Source of the DNA: Candidatus Paceibacterota bacterium | GTDB taxonomy: Bacteria; Verrucomicrobiota; Verrucomicrobiia; Limisphaerales; UBA8199 | Reading direction: 5' to 3' | Length of the DNA: 37,740 nt | NCBI GenBank assembly: GCA_035452965.1 | Contig: DAOTCE010000043.1 | Location: 1 to 37,740, forward strand | In this document: in pieces, positions 1-9,071 of the stretch | Layout of the letters: each line of letters starts with the position of its first letter | How positions within the stretch are numbered: position 1 is the stretch's first letter | Made by a program: the position numbers and the translations under genes | The notes under the pieces: generated by a model | What the model was told of the DNA's origin: nothing | Database searches by the model: none | The model's input: the letters and a program-made list of their open reading frames with translations, nothing else

Positions 1-40
1 GTGTGTATCCCATGGGGAGCGCTCCCCATGGGATACACAC
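1..40. repeat. Perfect 40-base palindrome at window start
   Basis: Bases 1-20 are the exact reverse complement of bases 21-40, with no loop and no mismatch. The first base of the window is also the first base of the palindrome, so the symmetric region may have continued to the left. It could be a hairpin or binding site, or a fold-back joint at a contig end. There is no T run after it that would make it a normal terminator. Confidence 0.9.
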
Positions 41-317
41 CGGGGTATCACGCGTATCACACCGGTGCCACACCGCAACATCCGGCTGTGGGGGCTGCGC
101 TCGGGAGCCATCACTGTCCCAAAAATGGACACAATGCCAATTTCTACCGACGCGGCGATTCGGTCCATGAGCATGGGACTGTACCAACGGATTGCGGGAT
201 GAAGCAGGTGACTTTAATCGGCCCCCCCATCCTCGATCCGATGCCGACTGATGTCGGCCACTACAGTTGTTACGACTTCTTGACCCGTTGCGCTAACCGC
301 GCAAACATCCGGTTGCT
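41..317. other. Intergenic region without a recognised gene
   Basis: About 280 bases lie between the terminal palindrome and the first gene. A frame is open on the plus strand from base 1 to 519, but it overlaps the real gene at 318 in another frame and shows no family-like features. A short direct repeat TATCACGCGTATCAC lies at 46-60. I see no tRNA, terminator or convincing promoter. Confidence 0.5.
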
Positions 318-809
318 ATGGAAATCAAACTCGTTGCCGTCCAGATCGAAAAGCCGGAGCCAATCAACTTCATCCTCGGCCAGACCCATTTTATCAAGTC
401 TGTCGAGGACATCCACGAAGCGTTGGTGGGCGCCGTCCCCGGCATCAAGTTCGGCCTCGCCTTCTGCGAAGCCTCCGGCAAATGCCTTGTGCGCTGGACC
501 GGCACCGACCCGGCGATGATTGAGCTGGCTCAGAAGAACGCCCTCGCCCTCGCCGCCGGTCACAGCTTCATTGTCTTCCTCGGCGAGGGCTACTTTCCGG
601 TCAACGTGCTCAACGCCATCAAGATGGTGCCAGAGGTCTGCCGGATCTTCTGCGCCACAGCCAATCCCACTCAGGTGCTCCTTGCTGAAACGACGCAGGG
701 GCGGGGCATCACGGGAGTTGTGGATGGCTTCCCCCCCAAAGGCGCCGAAGCCGCGCCCGACATTGCCTGGCGCAGGAGTTTTCTGCGCCAGATTGGCTAC
801 AAGCTCTAG
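318..809 (+). CDS. Adenosine-specific kinase family protein
   Basis: A 163-residue protein of the small family annotated as adenosine-specific kinase (PF04008/COG1839, structurally typified by an archaeal PAE2307-like protein). What I see is the family's full-length pattern: an N-terminal MEIKLVAVQIEKP strand, a GIKFGLAFCEASG segment around residues 45-57, a central LGEGYFPVNVLNAIK stretch around 88-102, a CRIFCATANP segment and a C-terminal GITGVVDGFPPKG loop near 130-142. No signal peptide or membrane segment is present, so it should be cytosolic. It stands alone, convergent with the histidine kinase gene that follows on the other strand. The ATG at 318 gives the usual family start; no strong ribosome-binding site is visible. 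The family name is fairly secure, but the physiological substrate of these proteins is weakly established. Confidence 0.88.
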   Translation: MEIKLVAVQIEKPEPINFILGQTHFIKSVEDIHEALVGAVPGIKFGLAFCEASGKCLVRWTGTDPAMIELAQKNALALAAGHSFIVFLGEGYFPVNVLNAIKMVPEVCRIFCATANPTQVLLAETTQGRGITGVVDGFPPKGAEAAPDIAWRRSFLRQIGYKL

Positions 810-924
810 CCGTCAGGCCGCTGGCACGACCCGCACAAGCTCGCGCCGTGCAAGCGCAAGGCGCCCTTCGTTTGGCAACGGTCCTGGCGGTTATCGGCGG
901 GTGTTTGCCTGCACGGCAACGTCC

Positions 925-3273
925 TTAGCCAGCCCCGTCCTGATTGTCCAGGCACTCGCGCACGACCTTGGCCAAATCCGGGCGAGTATAAGGCTTCTGC
1001 AGGAATCGCGCGCCGCTCCGCCGAAAGAAAGTGGTATTGGATTCCTCCATGTTGTAGCCACTGGTGAGAATAATCTTAAGCTGCGGTTTGCTGGTCTTGA
1101 GCTTTACCGCGAGCTCGCGGCCCGACATGCCGCCGGGCATGACCACGTCGGTAATCACCAGGTCAATGCCGCCGGAGTTGCGCTCCCAAACCTGGAGGGC
1201 TTCCGCTCCGGAAACCGCTTCGAGCACACGGTAGCCACAGTCCTGCAAGATCAGATGCGCCATGTCCCGCAGCAGCGCCTCATCCTCTACCACCAAAATG
1301 GTCTCCCGACCGCCTCGCACCGCGCCTTGAACCGCCGCCGGCGCCAACGTCTTGGCCGGCTCAGTGCTGGCCGGAAAGAGGACGTCGAAAGTCGTGCCTT
1401 TGCCCACCTCGCTGCCGACTTCGATCCAGCCGTCATGCTGTTTGACGATGCCATAGACCATCGCCAGGCCCAGGCCCGTTCCTTTGCCGCCTTCTTTGGT
1501 AGTGAAAAACGGCTCGAAGATCCGGCTCATGGTGGCCGCGTCCATGCCGCACCCGGTATCACTGACCCGCAGGCAGACAAACGCGCCCAGCCGGGCTTCG
1601 GGATGAGTGTGCACGTAGGCGTCGTTCAGTTCGACCGGTTCAATGCTGATCGTCAGCGTGCCGCCGCCCGGCATGGCGTCGCGCGCATTGACCGCGAGGT
1701 TCATGATCACCTGCTCCACCATCCCCCGGTCCGCCTGCACCAGGGGCAATTCCGGCGGCGGCTTGAACTCGAGGGTGATGGTCTCGCCCAACAGGCGCCG
1801 GAGCATACTGGTCAACTCACCGACGATGGCCCGGAGATCCTGCGCCTCAGCCTTCATCACGTTCTTGCGGCTGAACATGAGCAACTGGCGGGTGAGCGTG
1901 GCGGCACGCTCGGCGGCGGAGTAAATCGCGCCCGCGGAGTCCGACAGCTCGGAAGACAGGTTCGGCCTGGCCATCATCATGCCGGCATGGCCCTGGATGA
2001 CGGTGAGCATGTTGTTGAAATCGTGCGCCACACCTGCGGCCAGTTGGCCGATGGACTCCATCTTCTGCGACTGACGCAACTGCGCCTCCAGACTCAGCCG
2101 GTTCGTGATGTCCTCGACATAGCAGTGCACCACCTGGCCGGCGGCCACGGGGTGAAACGACCAGCATAACGTGCGCCCGGCGAAGACGGTCTGCCGATCC
2201 AGCACGCTGCGGCCGGCCGCCAGGCATTCTTGCACGATCTCCCGCGCATCGGGTGGCAACAATTCGCGCGGATTATCCTGGCCCACGGATTGTCCGAGCC
2301 TGCGGGCAGCGTCGTTAAAGTAGGTCACGGCGCCGTCGCGAGTTATTTCCATGGCCGGGTTGGGATTCAGCTTGGCGAACGCGGCCAGCTTCTGGAGTTC
2401 CGTCTGCGCCCGAATCCGCGCAACCGCCATAGCCAGCAGCGTGGAGAGCGAGAACAGGAAATGGACTTCTTCTTCTGTGAACCTGCGCTGGCGCGCCGTG
2501 AGCGCCCCCAGAACGCCGAACGCCTGTCCATGCCCGCCAATCGCGACGGTGATGCCGCTGGCAACTCCATGGTCAGTCACCAATGGCGAGCTGCGGAACC
2601 GGGTCTCCGTGGCGAGGCGCTCAAAAACCACCGCCTCTCCGGCGCTCAGCGTAAACCCGGCCTCCGTTTGCGGGTCCGCCGGAATGACCGCCTTGCCAAC
2701 TTGCCCGGGTTTCCACCCCACGCCGGCCCGCAACAGCAGGAACTTGCCGCCCGGCTGCAGCTCCAGGAGATAGCAGAATTCCACCTCCAGCGTCTGGGCG
2801 ACCAGCAATACGGCCTGGTTCAGCAGCGCCGCGATGTCATTGCTCATCATCGCGAACTGGCCGAGTGCCGCCACCGTGGTTTGCTGGAAGGAGCGGCAAA
2901 GGAGCATTCGTTCCGTCCGCTCGCGTTCTTTGGCGCGGTCCTCCAGTGCGGCGGCCATGCCATCAATGTTCCGGGCCAGGTCGCCCAATTCACCCCTCTC
3001 GTGGGCCAGGCCCGTACGGCTGCTGAGGTCTCCGGTGCGCAACAGTTGCGCCGCGCGGTTCAGGACCCGCACCTGCCGGAGAATAAACCGCTCCCCGCCA
3101 AACCACGCCGCCCCCAGCGCCAGCAACCCGACCGCAAATCCGGACCAGGGAAGGTGTGCTCCGTAGTGGGCGGCGTAATACTTGTCCGCGAAGTACATCA
3201 TCACCCAGGCAGGCGCGACGGCAAAAAACACTGTGCCCACCAAGCGGAACCGCAGGCTCGAAAAACTGGTCAT
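925..3273 (-). CDS. Membrane hybrid sensor histidine kinase with C-terminal receiver
   Basis: A 782-residue sensor kinase if started at the ATG at 3273; the frame is open to 3369, but the upstream part looks non-coding. Two membrane segments lie near residues 10-29 and 43-60, with only a short external loop between them. They are followed by a HAMP-like linker (about 62-118), a GAF-like domain (about 135-290), a PAS-like segment (about 295-395), a HisKA dimerisation domain with phospho-accepting His417 in AAGVAHDFNN, an HATPase with NLAVNARDAM, SDTGCGMD and GTGLGLAM boxes, and a receiver domain whose acceptor is probably Asp709 in LVITDVVMPGG. The chain therefore senses through the cytosolic GAF/PAS parts rather than a large periplasmic domain, and phosphate can pass from His417 to Asp709. 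No output regulator lies next to it. It diverges from yajC with a 135-base gap, so the two may share a control region. Confidence 0.92.
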   Translation of the reverse strand: MTSFSSLRFRLVGTVFFAVAPAWVMMYFADKYYAAHYGAHLPWSGFAVGLLALGAAWFGGERFILRQVRVLNRAAQLLRTGDLSSRTGLAHERGELGDLARNIDGMAAALEDRAKERERTERMLLCRSFQQTTVAALGQFAMMSNDIAALLNQAVLLVAQTLEVEFCYLLELQPGGKFLLLRAGVGWKPGQVGKAVIPADPQTEAGFTLSAGEAVVFERLATETRFRSSPLVTDHGVASGITVAIGGHGQAFGVLGALTARQRRFTEEEVHFLFSLSTLLAMAVARIRAQTELQKLAAFAKLNPNPAMEITRDGAVTYFNDAARRLGQSVGQDNPRELLPPDAREIVQECLAAGRSVLDRQTVFAGRTLCWSFHPVAAGQVVHCYVEDITNRLSLEAQLRQSQKMESIGQLAAGVAHDFNNMLTVIQGHAGMMMARPNLSSELSDSAGAIYSAAERAATLTRQLLMFSRKNVMKAEAQDLRAIVGELTSMLRRLLGETITLEFKPPPELPLVQADRGMVEQVIMNLAVNARDAMPGGGTLTISIEPVELNDAYVHTHPEARLGAFVCLRVSDTGCGMDAATMSRIFEPFFTTKEGGKGTGLGLAMVYGIVKQHDGWIEVGSEVGKGTTFDVLFPASTEPAKTLAPAAVQGAVRGGRETILVVEDEALLRDMAHLILQDCGYRVLEAVSGAEALQVWERNSGGIDLVITDVVMPGGMSGRELAVKLKTSKPQLKIILTSGYNMEESNTTFFRRSGARFLQKPYTRPDLAKVVRECLDNQDGAG

Positions 3274-3362
3274 AACCGCTGTCGGTGTTTGGTGTAGGCG
3301 ACAGACTAGCGGACAGGCATGCGCCCGGCAACGGGATTTGTGCAACTTCCTGATACTTAAGC

Positions 3363-3390
3363 TTGCCAAAAGCGCGGGGGTGCCTAGATT
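3363..3390 (+). promoter_or_regulatory. Possible sigma-70 promoter of the yajC-secDF-terC-recJ run
   Basis: TTGCCA (3363-3368) and TAGATT (3385-3390) are spaced by 16 bases in the divergent gap before yajC. Transcription would begin about 12 bases before the yajC ATG at 3409. Each box matches the consensus only partly, so this is a suggestion from sequence alone. Confidence 0.3.
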
Positions 3391-3408
3391 TGACGGCTCA
3401 TTAACTAT

Positions 3409-3753
3409 ATGAATTTAGCGAGTCCTTACGCCTTGCTGGCCCTGGCGCCGCCGGCGCAGCCGGGGCAGTCCGCGCCACCGGCCTGGGTCAACATGGTGCC
3501 GCTGGCCTTGCTGGTCGTGGTGTTTTACTTCGCCCTGATCCGGCCCCAGCAGAAGAAGGCCAAGGACCACGCCAACCTGCTCAAGGCCATCCGGCCCGGC
3601 GACAAGATTCTCACCAACAGCGGCATTGTGGCCATCGTGGTCACTGTCAAAGAGAAAACCCTGTCTATCCGCTCTGCTGACGCCAAATTCGAAATCACCA
3701 AGTCCGCCGTCGCGGAAATCACCGAGCGTAGCGGTGAATCGAGCCAATCCTGA
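3409..3753 (+). CDS. yajC: Preprotein translocase subunit YajC
   Basis: A 114-residue membrane protein of the YajC family, an accessory subunit that associates with SecDF and the SecYEG channel. A single transmembrane segment spans about residues 27-45 (VNMVPLALLVVVFYFALI). It is followed at once by the diagnostic RPQQKKAKDH motif and a small cytosolic domain with IRPGDKILTNSGIVAIV, as in other YajC proteins. The N-terminus is Ala/Pro-rich and slightly longer than usual. The secDF fusion gene starts 9 bases after the stop, so the two are almost certainly co-transcribed, and this is the classical yajC-secD-secF order. The ATG at 3409 is the only sensible start. Confidence 0.95.
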   Translation: MNLASPYALLALAPPAQPGQSAPPAWVNMVPLALLVVVFYFALIRPQQKKAKDHANLLKAIRPGDKILTNSGIVAIVVTVKEKTLSIRSADAKFEITKSAVAEITERSGESSQS

Positions 3754-3762
3754 GCTGCACCC

Positions 3763-6255
3763 ATGAACCGAAATAACTTCTGGCGCCTTATCCTCGTTGT
3801 CCTCGTCGTCCTCTGGTCGCTGTACGAGCTTTATCCGCCCAAGGGGCGCGATCTCGTGCAGTATTTCCGCGATAAGGCGGTCAACCGGGATCCCGCCTTC
3901 ACCGCCATCTTCACCAACGCTCTGGCGCTGCAAAAGGCCATGCCGGAGAAGCCCTACGATAATTTGGTCACCGCCATCGGGACCAATGACATTACCCGGT
4001 ATTTCCCTTCGTTCGGCGCCAAAGACCAGCTGCAGCCAACCGCCTACATCCTCAACCGCCTGCAGCGCAAGGCGGCCGGCCGCATCCGGCTGGGCCTCGA
4101 CCTCCAGGGAGGCACCTCCTTCCTGGTCAGCATGGACACCAACCAACTGGCCAATGCCGCCGATGCCAGCACCGCCATTTCGCACGCGGTTGAGGTCCTG
4201 CGCAAACGCGTTGACAAGTTCGGCGTCGCTGAACCTCTGATCCAGCCGCAGGGCCACAACCGGATTCTGGTCCAACTGCCCGGCCTTTCGGCCGCCGACC
4301 AGGAGAGCGCCAAGGCCGCCATTCAGCGCGCGGCATTCCTGGAATTCCGCCTGGTGTGCCCGACCAGCGATCAAGACATCAAGGACGGCATCGTCCAGCC
4401 CGGCTATGAGATCAAAAAGCGCAAGGAGCGGACGCGCGACGGCCGGGAGCGCATCGAGGAGGTCGAGGTCAAGCGGCGCGCGGAGATGGACGGCAGCGGT
4501 CTCAAGAGCGCCATGGTGGTTCGCGGCACGATGGGCGAACCGGAAATCCACTTCACGCTCGACTCCAAAGGGGCCGAACGCTTCGCCGAAATCACGCGCG
4601 AAAACGTGGGGCAGCGCCTGGCTATTATCCTCGATGGGGAGCTTTACTCAGCACCGGTCATCCAAACCCCCATCGAGACTGGCAGCGGCCAGATCACCGG
4701 CCAATTCGACAACCGCGAGGCATTTGAACTGGCCAACGTCCTGGAGAATCCGCTCCGTGCCCCGCTTCGCATTGACGAGTCGCGCGAGGTGGACCCGACT
4801 TTGGGGAAAGACTCCATCCGCAGCGGCATCAGCGCCGCCATCTACGGCACACTGGCGGTGGCCGTGTTCATGATCATCTATTACCTTCTCGCCGGGATAG
4901 TGGCCAACATAGCGATCGTAGCCAATATCATCATCCTGCTGGGGGTCATGTGTTCCATCGGCACCACCCTTACCCTGCCCGGCATCGCCGGCATCGTTCT
5001 GACTGTGGGCATGGCGGTGGACGCCAACGTGCTGATCTACGAGCGCATACGCGAGGAATCGGCCAAGGGCAAGTCCCTGCGCGGCGCGATAGATGCCGGG
5101 TACGCCCGCGCCTTCGGCACCATCTTTGACTCGAATCTGACGACGCTCATTTCTTCGGTGATTCTAATCTACATGGGCACGGGTTCTATCAAGGGATTTG
5201 GCGTCACCCTCACAATTGGTATTTGTGCCAGCATGTTCACGGCGCTGATCGTCACCAGGCTGATCTTCGACTTCTTGCTGGCGCGTGGCTGGCTCAAAGC
5301 GCTCCCGATGCTTCACCTTGTCCGGGCGGAGAAGATTGACTTCATGAAGCTGGCCAAGCCGGCCTTTATAACCTCCTGGATCGTAATCGCGATTGGGATT
5401 GTCTACACCATCCGGCGCGGCGAAGCCTCGTTCGGCGTGGAATTCCGCGGCGGCGATACTGTCCTGTTCGCTTTCGAGCAGAAGCCGGGAGAAGCCGACG
5501 TGCGAACCGCCCTCACTAAAGTCGGCGTCAAGGACCCGCGCATTCAATTTCAGAAGGATGTGGCCAGCCGGCGCGAGACCTTGCGCGTGGATTCCGCCCC
5601 CGGGACCGCGGAGAAGGTAAAAGCTGCGCTGGCGGAAATGACCTCCGCCAAGTTCCATTTGCTCGGCCAGGACCGCATCGGCGCCACCATCGGAAAGGAG
5701 ATCCAGAAGTCGGCCGCCATCGCGTTGTTGCTCTCCCTGTTTGGCATTCTGATTTACGTGGCGTTTCGCTATGAGTTCTCGTTTGCCGTCGGCTCCGTCG
5801 TGGCTTTGATCCATGACGCGCTCATTACGCTAGGGATCTACTGCATATCCGGCCGGGAATTCAACTCCGCCACCGTGGCCGCCATCCTTACCATCATTGG
5901 CTTCTCCATCAACGACACAATTGTCATCTTCGACCGCATACGGGAAGACCTGAAACTGGGCATCCGCGGCTCCTTCCGCGAGGTGGTGAACAAGGCGCTC
6001 AATCAGACCTTGAGCCGCACGATCATCACCTCCGGCACCGTCTTCCTCTCGACCCTGTCGCTTTATATCTTCGGCGGCGGCGCCATTAACGACTTCGCTT
6101 TTACGTTCCTGATTGGTATTCTCGTCGGCACCTACTCCAGCATATATATCGCCAGCGCCATCGTGCTTTGGTGGCACAAAGGCCAGCGGCCGCACATCGG
6201 GGCGGGGGCGCAACCGACGGTTGTCGAAGGCGTGCCGGCTCCCGCGCGAAAGTAG
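3763..6255 (+). CDS. secDF: SecD-SecF fusion, protein translocase accessory subunit
   Basis: An 830-residue single-chain SecD-SecF, the RND-type membrane protein that uses the proton gradient to help pull exported proteins out of SecYEG. The SecD half has a membrane anchor at residues 7-25, the GLDLQGGTSFLV motif near 110, a periplasmic domain, and a membrane bundle with the conserved acidic motif TVGMAVDANVLIYERIREE near 415-435. The SecF half starts near residue 525, with a VEFRGGD motif near 565 and the matching FSINDTIVIFDRIRED motif near 720-735. Both halves keep the Asp/Arg residues linked to proton flow. Fused SecDF proteins occur in several phyla, including Bacillus and the PVC group. 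A charged, Lys/Arg/Glu-rich insert around residues 215-245 in the SecD periplasmic part is less usual. It lies between yajC and a TerC-type gene in one run. Confidence 0.96.
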   Translation: MNRNNFWRLILVVLVVLWSLYELYPPKGRDLVQYFRDKAVNRDPAFTAIFTNALALQKAMPEKPYDNLVTAIGTNDITRYFPSFGAKDQLQPTAYILNRLQRKAAGRIRLGLDLQGGTSFLVSMDTNQLANAADASTAISHAVEVLRKRVDKFGVAEPLIQPQGHNRILVQLPGLSAADQESAKAAIQRAAFLEFRLVCPTSDQDIKDGIVQPGYEIKKRKERTRDGRERIEEVEVKRRAEMDGSGLKSAMVVRGTMGEPEIHFTLDSKGAERFAEITRENVGQRLAIILDGELYSAPVIQTPIETGSGQITGQFDNREAFELANVLENPLRAPLRIDESREVDPTLGKDSIRSGISAAIYGTLAVAVFMIIYYLLAGIVANIAIVANIIILLGVMCSIGTTLTLPGIAGIVLTVGMAVDANVLIYERIREESAKGKSLRGAIDAGYARAFGTIFDSNLTTLISSVILIYMGTGSIKGFGVTLTIGICASMFTALIVTRLIFDFLLARGWLKALPMLHLVRAEKIDFMKLAKPAFITSWIVIAIGIVYTIRRGEASFGVEFRGGDTVLFAFEQKPGEADVRTALTKVGVKDPRIQFQKDVASRRETLRVDSAPGTAEKVKAALAEMTSAKFHLLGQDRIGATIGKEIQKSAAIALLLSLFGILIYVAFRYEFSFAVGSVVALIHDALITLGIYCISGREFNSATVAAILTIIGFSINDTIVIFDRIREDLKLGIRGSFREVVNKALNQTLSRTIITSGTVFLSTLSLYIFGGGAINDFAFTFLIGILVGTYSSIYIASAIVLWWHKGQRPHIGAGAQPTVVEGVPAPARK

Positions 6256-6270
6256 CCGCAGTTACGGGCC

Positions 6271-7230
6271 ATGCTTGCCCTGGTTGAGATTACCTACTGG
6301 CACTGGGCGGGCTTCATTGCCTGCGTGCTGGTTTTCCTGGCCCTCGACCTTGGTCTGTTTCATCGCCGGGCCCACGTGGTCAAGTTCCGGGAAGCGCTCG
6401 CCTGGACCGCCGTTTGGTTCTCGGTGGCAATGCTATTTGCGGCCGGCCTGCACCCGCTGCGCGGCCCGAAGGAGTCCCTGGAATTCCTTACCGGCTATCT
6501 TATTGAGTTATCCCTTTCGATGGACAATGTCTTTGTGATTGCCCTCATCTTTGCGTATTTCCAGATCCCCGGCCAATACCAGCATCGGGTGTTATTCTGG
6601 GGCATCGTGGGCGCGCTGATCATGCGCGGGCTGATGATCGGGGCAGGCGCGGTGCTCATCTCGTGGTTGCATTGGATTCTATACGTGCTTGGCGCCTTCG
6701 TCCTTTTCACCGGCGTCAAGATGCTCTTCGTCAAGACCGAGGTCCACCCGGAGAAGAACCGGGTCGTCAAGTGGGTACGAAAGGTCTACCCGGTCACCAC
6801 CCAATTGGACGGGCAGAAATTCGTAACCATCTGGAAGGGGCGCAAGGCGCTCACCCCCCTGGCCCTCGTGCTGGTAATGGTTGAAACGACGGATCTCATT
6901 TTCGCACTGGATTCCATCCCCGCCATCTTTGCGGTGACCACCAAGCCCTTCATTGTCTTCACCTCCAATGTGTTTGCGATTCTGGGTTTGCGTTCGCTGT
7001 ATTTCGTGCTGGCGGGTGCCCTCGACTACTTCCGCTATTTGAAAGTTGGCCTGTCACTGGTGCTTGTGTTTATCGGTATCAAGATGCTGCTCGACCCGCA
7101 CGGAGGCCACGAGCGCTGGTTTCAAGTAGAAATCCCCATTACCGTTTCACTGCTGGTGGTCGGTGGGATCATTTTGATTTCCATCATCCTCTCGCTCACC
7201 GTCGGTCGTCAGAAGAAGAGCAAAGCCTGA
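6271..7230 (+). CDS. TerC/Alx family integral membrane protein
   Basis: A 319-residue membrane protein of the TerC family (PF03741), with about nine hydrophobic segments. The two family signatures are present: SLSMDNVFVIALIFAYF near residues 86-102 and TTDLIFALDSIPAIFAVT near 207-224, both with the conserved acidic residues within membrane helices. Relatives include E. coli Alx, linked to manganese handling and alkaline response, and TerC of tellurite-resistance loci; recent work ties the family to metal export coupled to protein secretion. The gene begins 15 bases after secDF and ends 2 bases before recJ, which fits a role beside the Sec machinery, though this is inference. No tellurite-resistance partners are present, so a tellurite role is not supported here. 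Confidence 0.92.
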   Translation: MLALVEITYWHWAGFIACVLVFLALDLGLFHRRAHVVKFREALAWTAVWFSVAMLFAAGLHPLRGPKESLEFLTGYLIELSLSMDNVFVIALIFAYFQIPGQYQHRVLFWGIVGALIMRGLMIGAGAVLISWLHWILYVLGAFVLFTGVKMLFVKTEVHPEKNRVVKWVRKVYPVTTQLDGQKFVTIWKGRKALTPLALVLVMVETTDLIFALDSIPAIFAVTTKPFIVFTSNVFAILGLRSLYFVLAGALDYFRYLKVGLSLVLVFIGIKMLLDPHGGHERWFQVEIPITVSLLVVGGIILISIILSLTVGRQKKSKA

Positions 7231-7232
7231 CC

Positions 7233-9008
7233 ATGAAGTTCCGCTGGTCACTGGCGTCTCCCCAGCCTCGCCTGGCAGCGCAGTTGGCGGACGCGCTGCG
7301 GATTCCCCCACTCCTCGCCCAATGCCTGCTCAACCGCGGCTTGACCGAGCCAAATGCCGGCGCCGCCTTCCTCCAGCCTCGCCTCAGGCAACTGGCTGAT
7401 CCATTCCTGCTTCCCCAGATGGGCGCAGCCGTAGAGCGGCTACTTCAGGCCCGCCTCCGCAACGAGCCGCTAGTCATCTTCGGTGATTACGATGTGGACG
7501 GTGTCACTTCCACCGCCCTGCTCATGGAGGTGCTCGGCGCACTCGGCTGCCAAGTCCGCTATTACCTGCCCCATCGCATGGAGGAAGGCTACGGTTTGAG
7601 CCAGGAAGCCGTGGACAAGTGCCTGGCGCAATCCCCCACCTCGCTATTGCTGGCTGTGGATTGCGGGTCAACCGCCTCCTCTGTCATCGCCGCACTTCGC
7701 CAGCGGGGCGTGGATGTCATCGTCCTCGACCATCACCAGGTGGGCTCCCCTACCCCTGCCGCCGTTGCCTTGGTCAATCCCCAACTCGCGCTACCCTCTC
7801 CCTCAGCTGACACTCGGCAGACCCCACCAATCAACCCATGCGGTTCAATTGAGACATGCGGCTCTTTTACCGAGTTGTGCTCGGTGGGACTCGCCTTCAA
7901 GCTCGCCCACGCCCTGCTCAAACGCGCCCGCGAAACCGGCTTGCCTGGCGCGTCAGCTTTGGACCTGCGCCCCCTCCTTGACCTGGTCGCCTTGGGAACC
8001 ATCGCGGACGTTGTTCCGCTGACCGGCGAAAATCGCATCCTGGCATCCGTTGGCCTCGAACGCCTGAACACCACCCAACGCCCCGGTCTGGCGGCCCTGA
8101 AAAAAGTCGCTCAATCCCCTGCCCGGCTCGGCACTTACGAAGTTGGCTTCCAGCTCGCCCCCCGCCTCAATGCCGCTGGCCGACTGGAAACCGCCGAGGA
8201 GGCGCTGCGCCTGCTTCTGGCGCGCGATCTGGCCGAGGCCTTGCCTATCGCGCAATCTCTTGATACCTGCAACCACGACCGCCAGAAGATCGAGCGGGGC
8301 ATCGCCGACCAGGTGATTGCCGCTGTGCGCACCCGGTTCAACCCCCAGACCGATTTTGCCATTGTCGAGGGCGATCCGTCGTGGCACATCGGCGTGGTGG
8401 GCATTGTTGCCGCCCGCGTCCTCCAGCAGTTTTACCGTCCGACCATCATCCTCGGCGGTGATGGCACGGATTTGCGCGGCTCGGGACGCAGCATCCCCGG
8501 GTTTGACCTGGCCGCCGCCCTGCGCGAGTGCGCCGGCCTGCTTCACCGGCAAGGCGGCCACGCGATGGCGGCTGGGCTAAGCCTCCCGTTCGCCAACCTC
8601 GACACCTTCCGCGCCCGCTTTAACCAAATCGCCCGCCGCACCCTCAAGCCCGAAGAACTTCAGCCGCCCCTGCGCCTGGATGCTGAGATTGCGTTCGCGG
8701 AACTGGATTTGGAGTGCCTTGCGGCCATCGACCGGTTGCGCCCCATTGGCCAGGGCAATCCACCCGTGCAGCTCTTGGCACGCGGCCTTAACCAGCAACG
8801 CCCTCCGCAACGAATGGGCGCCGAGAAGCAGCACCTCAAGCTCTGGATGACCGATGGCCACACCACCCATGAAGCTGTCTGGTGGGGTGCTGCAAACGAA
8901 CCGCTGCCAGCCGCCCCCTTTGACCTGGCCTTTGCGCCGCAGATTAACGATTACAATGGCCGCCGCACGATCCAATTAAAAGTCCTCGATTGGCGTCCGG
9001 CCCAGTAA
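7233..9008 (+). CDS. recJ: Single-stranded-DNA-specific exonuclease RecJ
   Basis: A 591-residue RecJ, the 5'-3' single-strand exonuclease of recombination and mismatch/base-excision repair. The DHH-phosphoesterase motifs are all visible: FGDYDVDGVTSTAL (about 83-96), AVDCGST, VLDHHQVG (about 164-171), LVALGTIADVVPLTGENR (about 249-266) and the DHHA1-type GRSIPGFDLAAAL and QGGHAMAAG (near 440-450). It has the Asp and His residues that bind the catalytic metal ions. A C-terminal OB-like part follows. Between residues 186 and 211 there is a roughly 25-residue insertion (SPSADTRQTPPINPCGSIET and following) that breaks the usual NP-(short loop)-LCGAG-like segment and adds two Cys residues. It is the last gene of the yajC run, with a 2-base gap after the TerC gene, and converges with the AP endonuclease gene. 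Confidence 0.95.
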   Translation: MKFRWSLASPQPRLAAQLADALRIPPLLAQCLLNRGLTEPNAGAAFLQPRLRQLADPFLLPQMGAAVERLLQARLRNEPLVIFGDYDVDGVTSTALLMEVLGALGCQVRYYLPHRMEEGYGLSQEAVDKCLAQSPTSLLLAVDCGSTASSVIAALRQRGVDVIVLDHHQVGSPTPAAVALVNPQLALPSPSADTRQTPPINPCGSIETCGSFTELCSVGLAFKLAHALLKRARETGLPGASALDLRPLLDLVALGTIADVVPLTGENRILASVGLERLNTTQRPGLAALKKVAQSPARLGTYEVGFQLAPRLNAAGRLETAEEALRLLLARDLAEALPIAQSLDTCNHDRQKIERGIADQVIAAVRTRFNPQTDFAIVEGDPSWHIGVVGIVAARVLQQFYRPTIILGGDGTDLRGSGRSIPGFDLAAALRECAGLLHRQGGHAMAAGLSLPFANLDTFRARFNQIARRTLKPEELQPPLRLDAEIAFAELDLECLAAIDRLRPIGQGNPPVQLLARGLNQQRPPQRMGAEKQHLKLWMTDGHTTHEAVWWGAANEPLPAAPFDLAFAPQINDYNGRRTIQLKVLDWRPAQ

Positions 9009-9071
9009 ACCAATCCCGGCACTACGCGACCCGAAGGCTGCTTGTGGGCATGAATCCGAGTCAGCGCCGGT

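Noticed and set aside
1..519. Plus-strand open frame from the first base
   Set aside because: It runs through the palindrome and overlaps the adenosine-specific kinase gene in another frame; its sequence looks random.
520..2169. Plus-strand open frame of 549 codons
   Set aside because: It overlaps the kinase-family gene at 318-809 and lies antisense to the well-defined histidine kinase; composition is that of a GC-rich shadow frame.
3415..4551. Minus-strand open frame of 378 codons
   Set aside because: Antisense to yajC and secDF; no family features.
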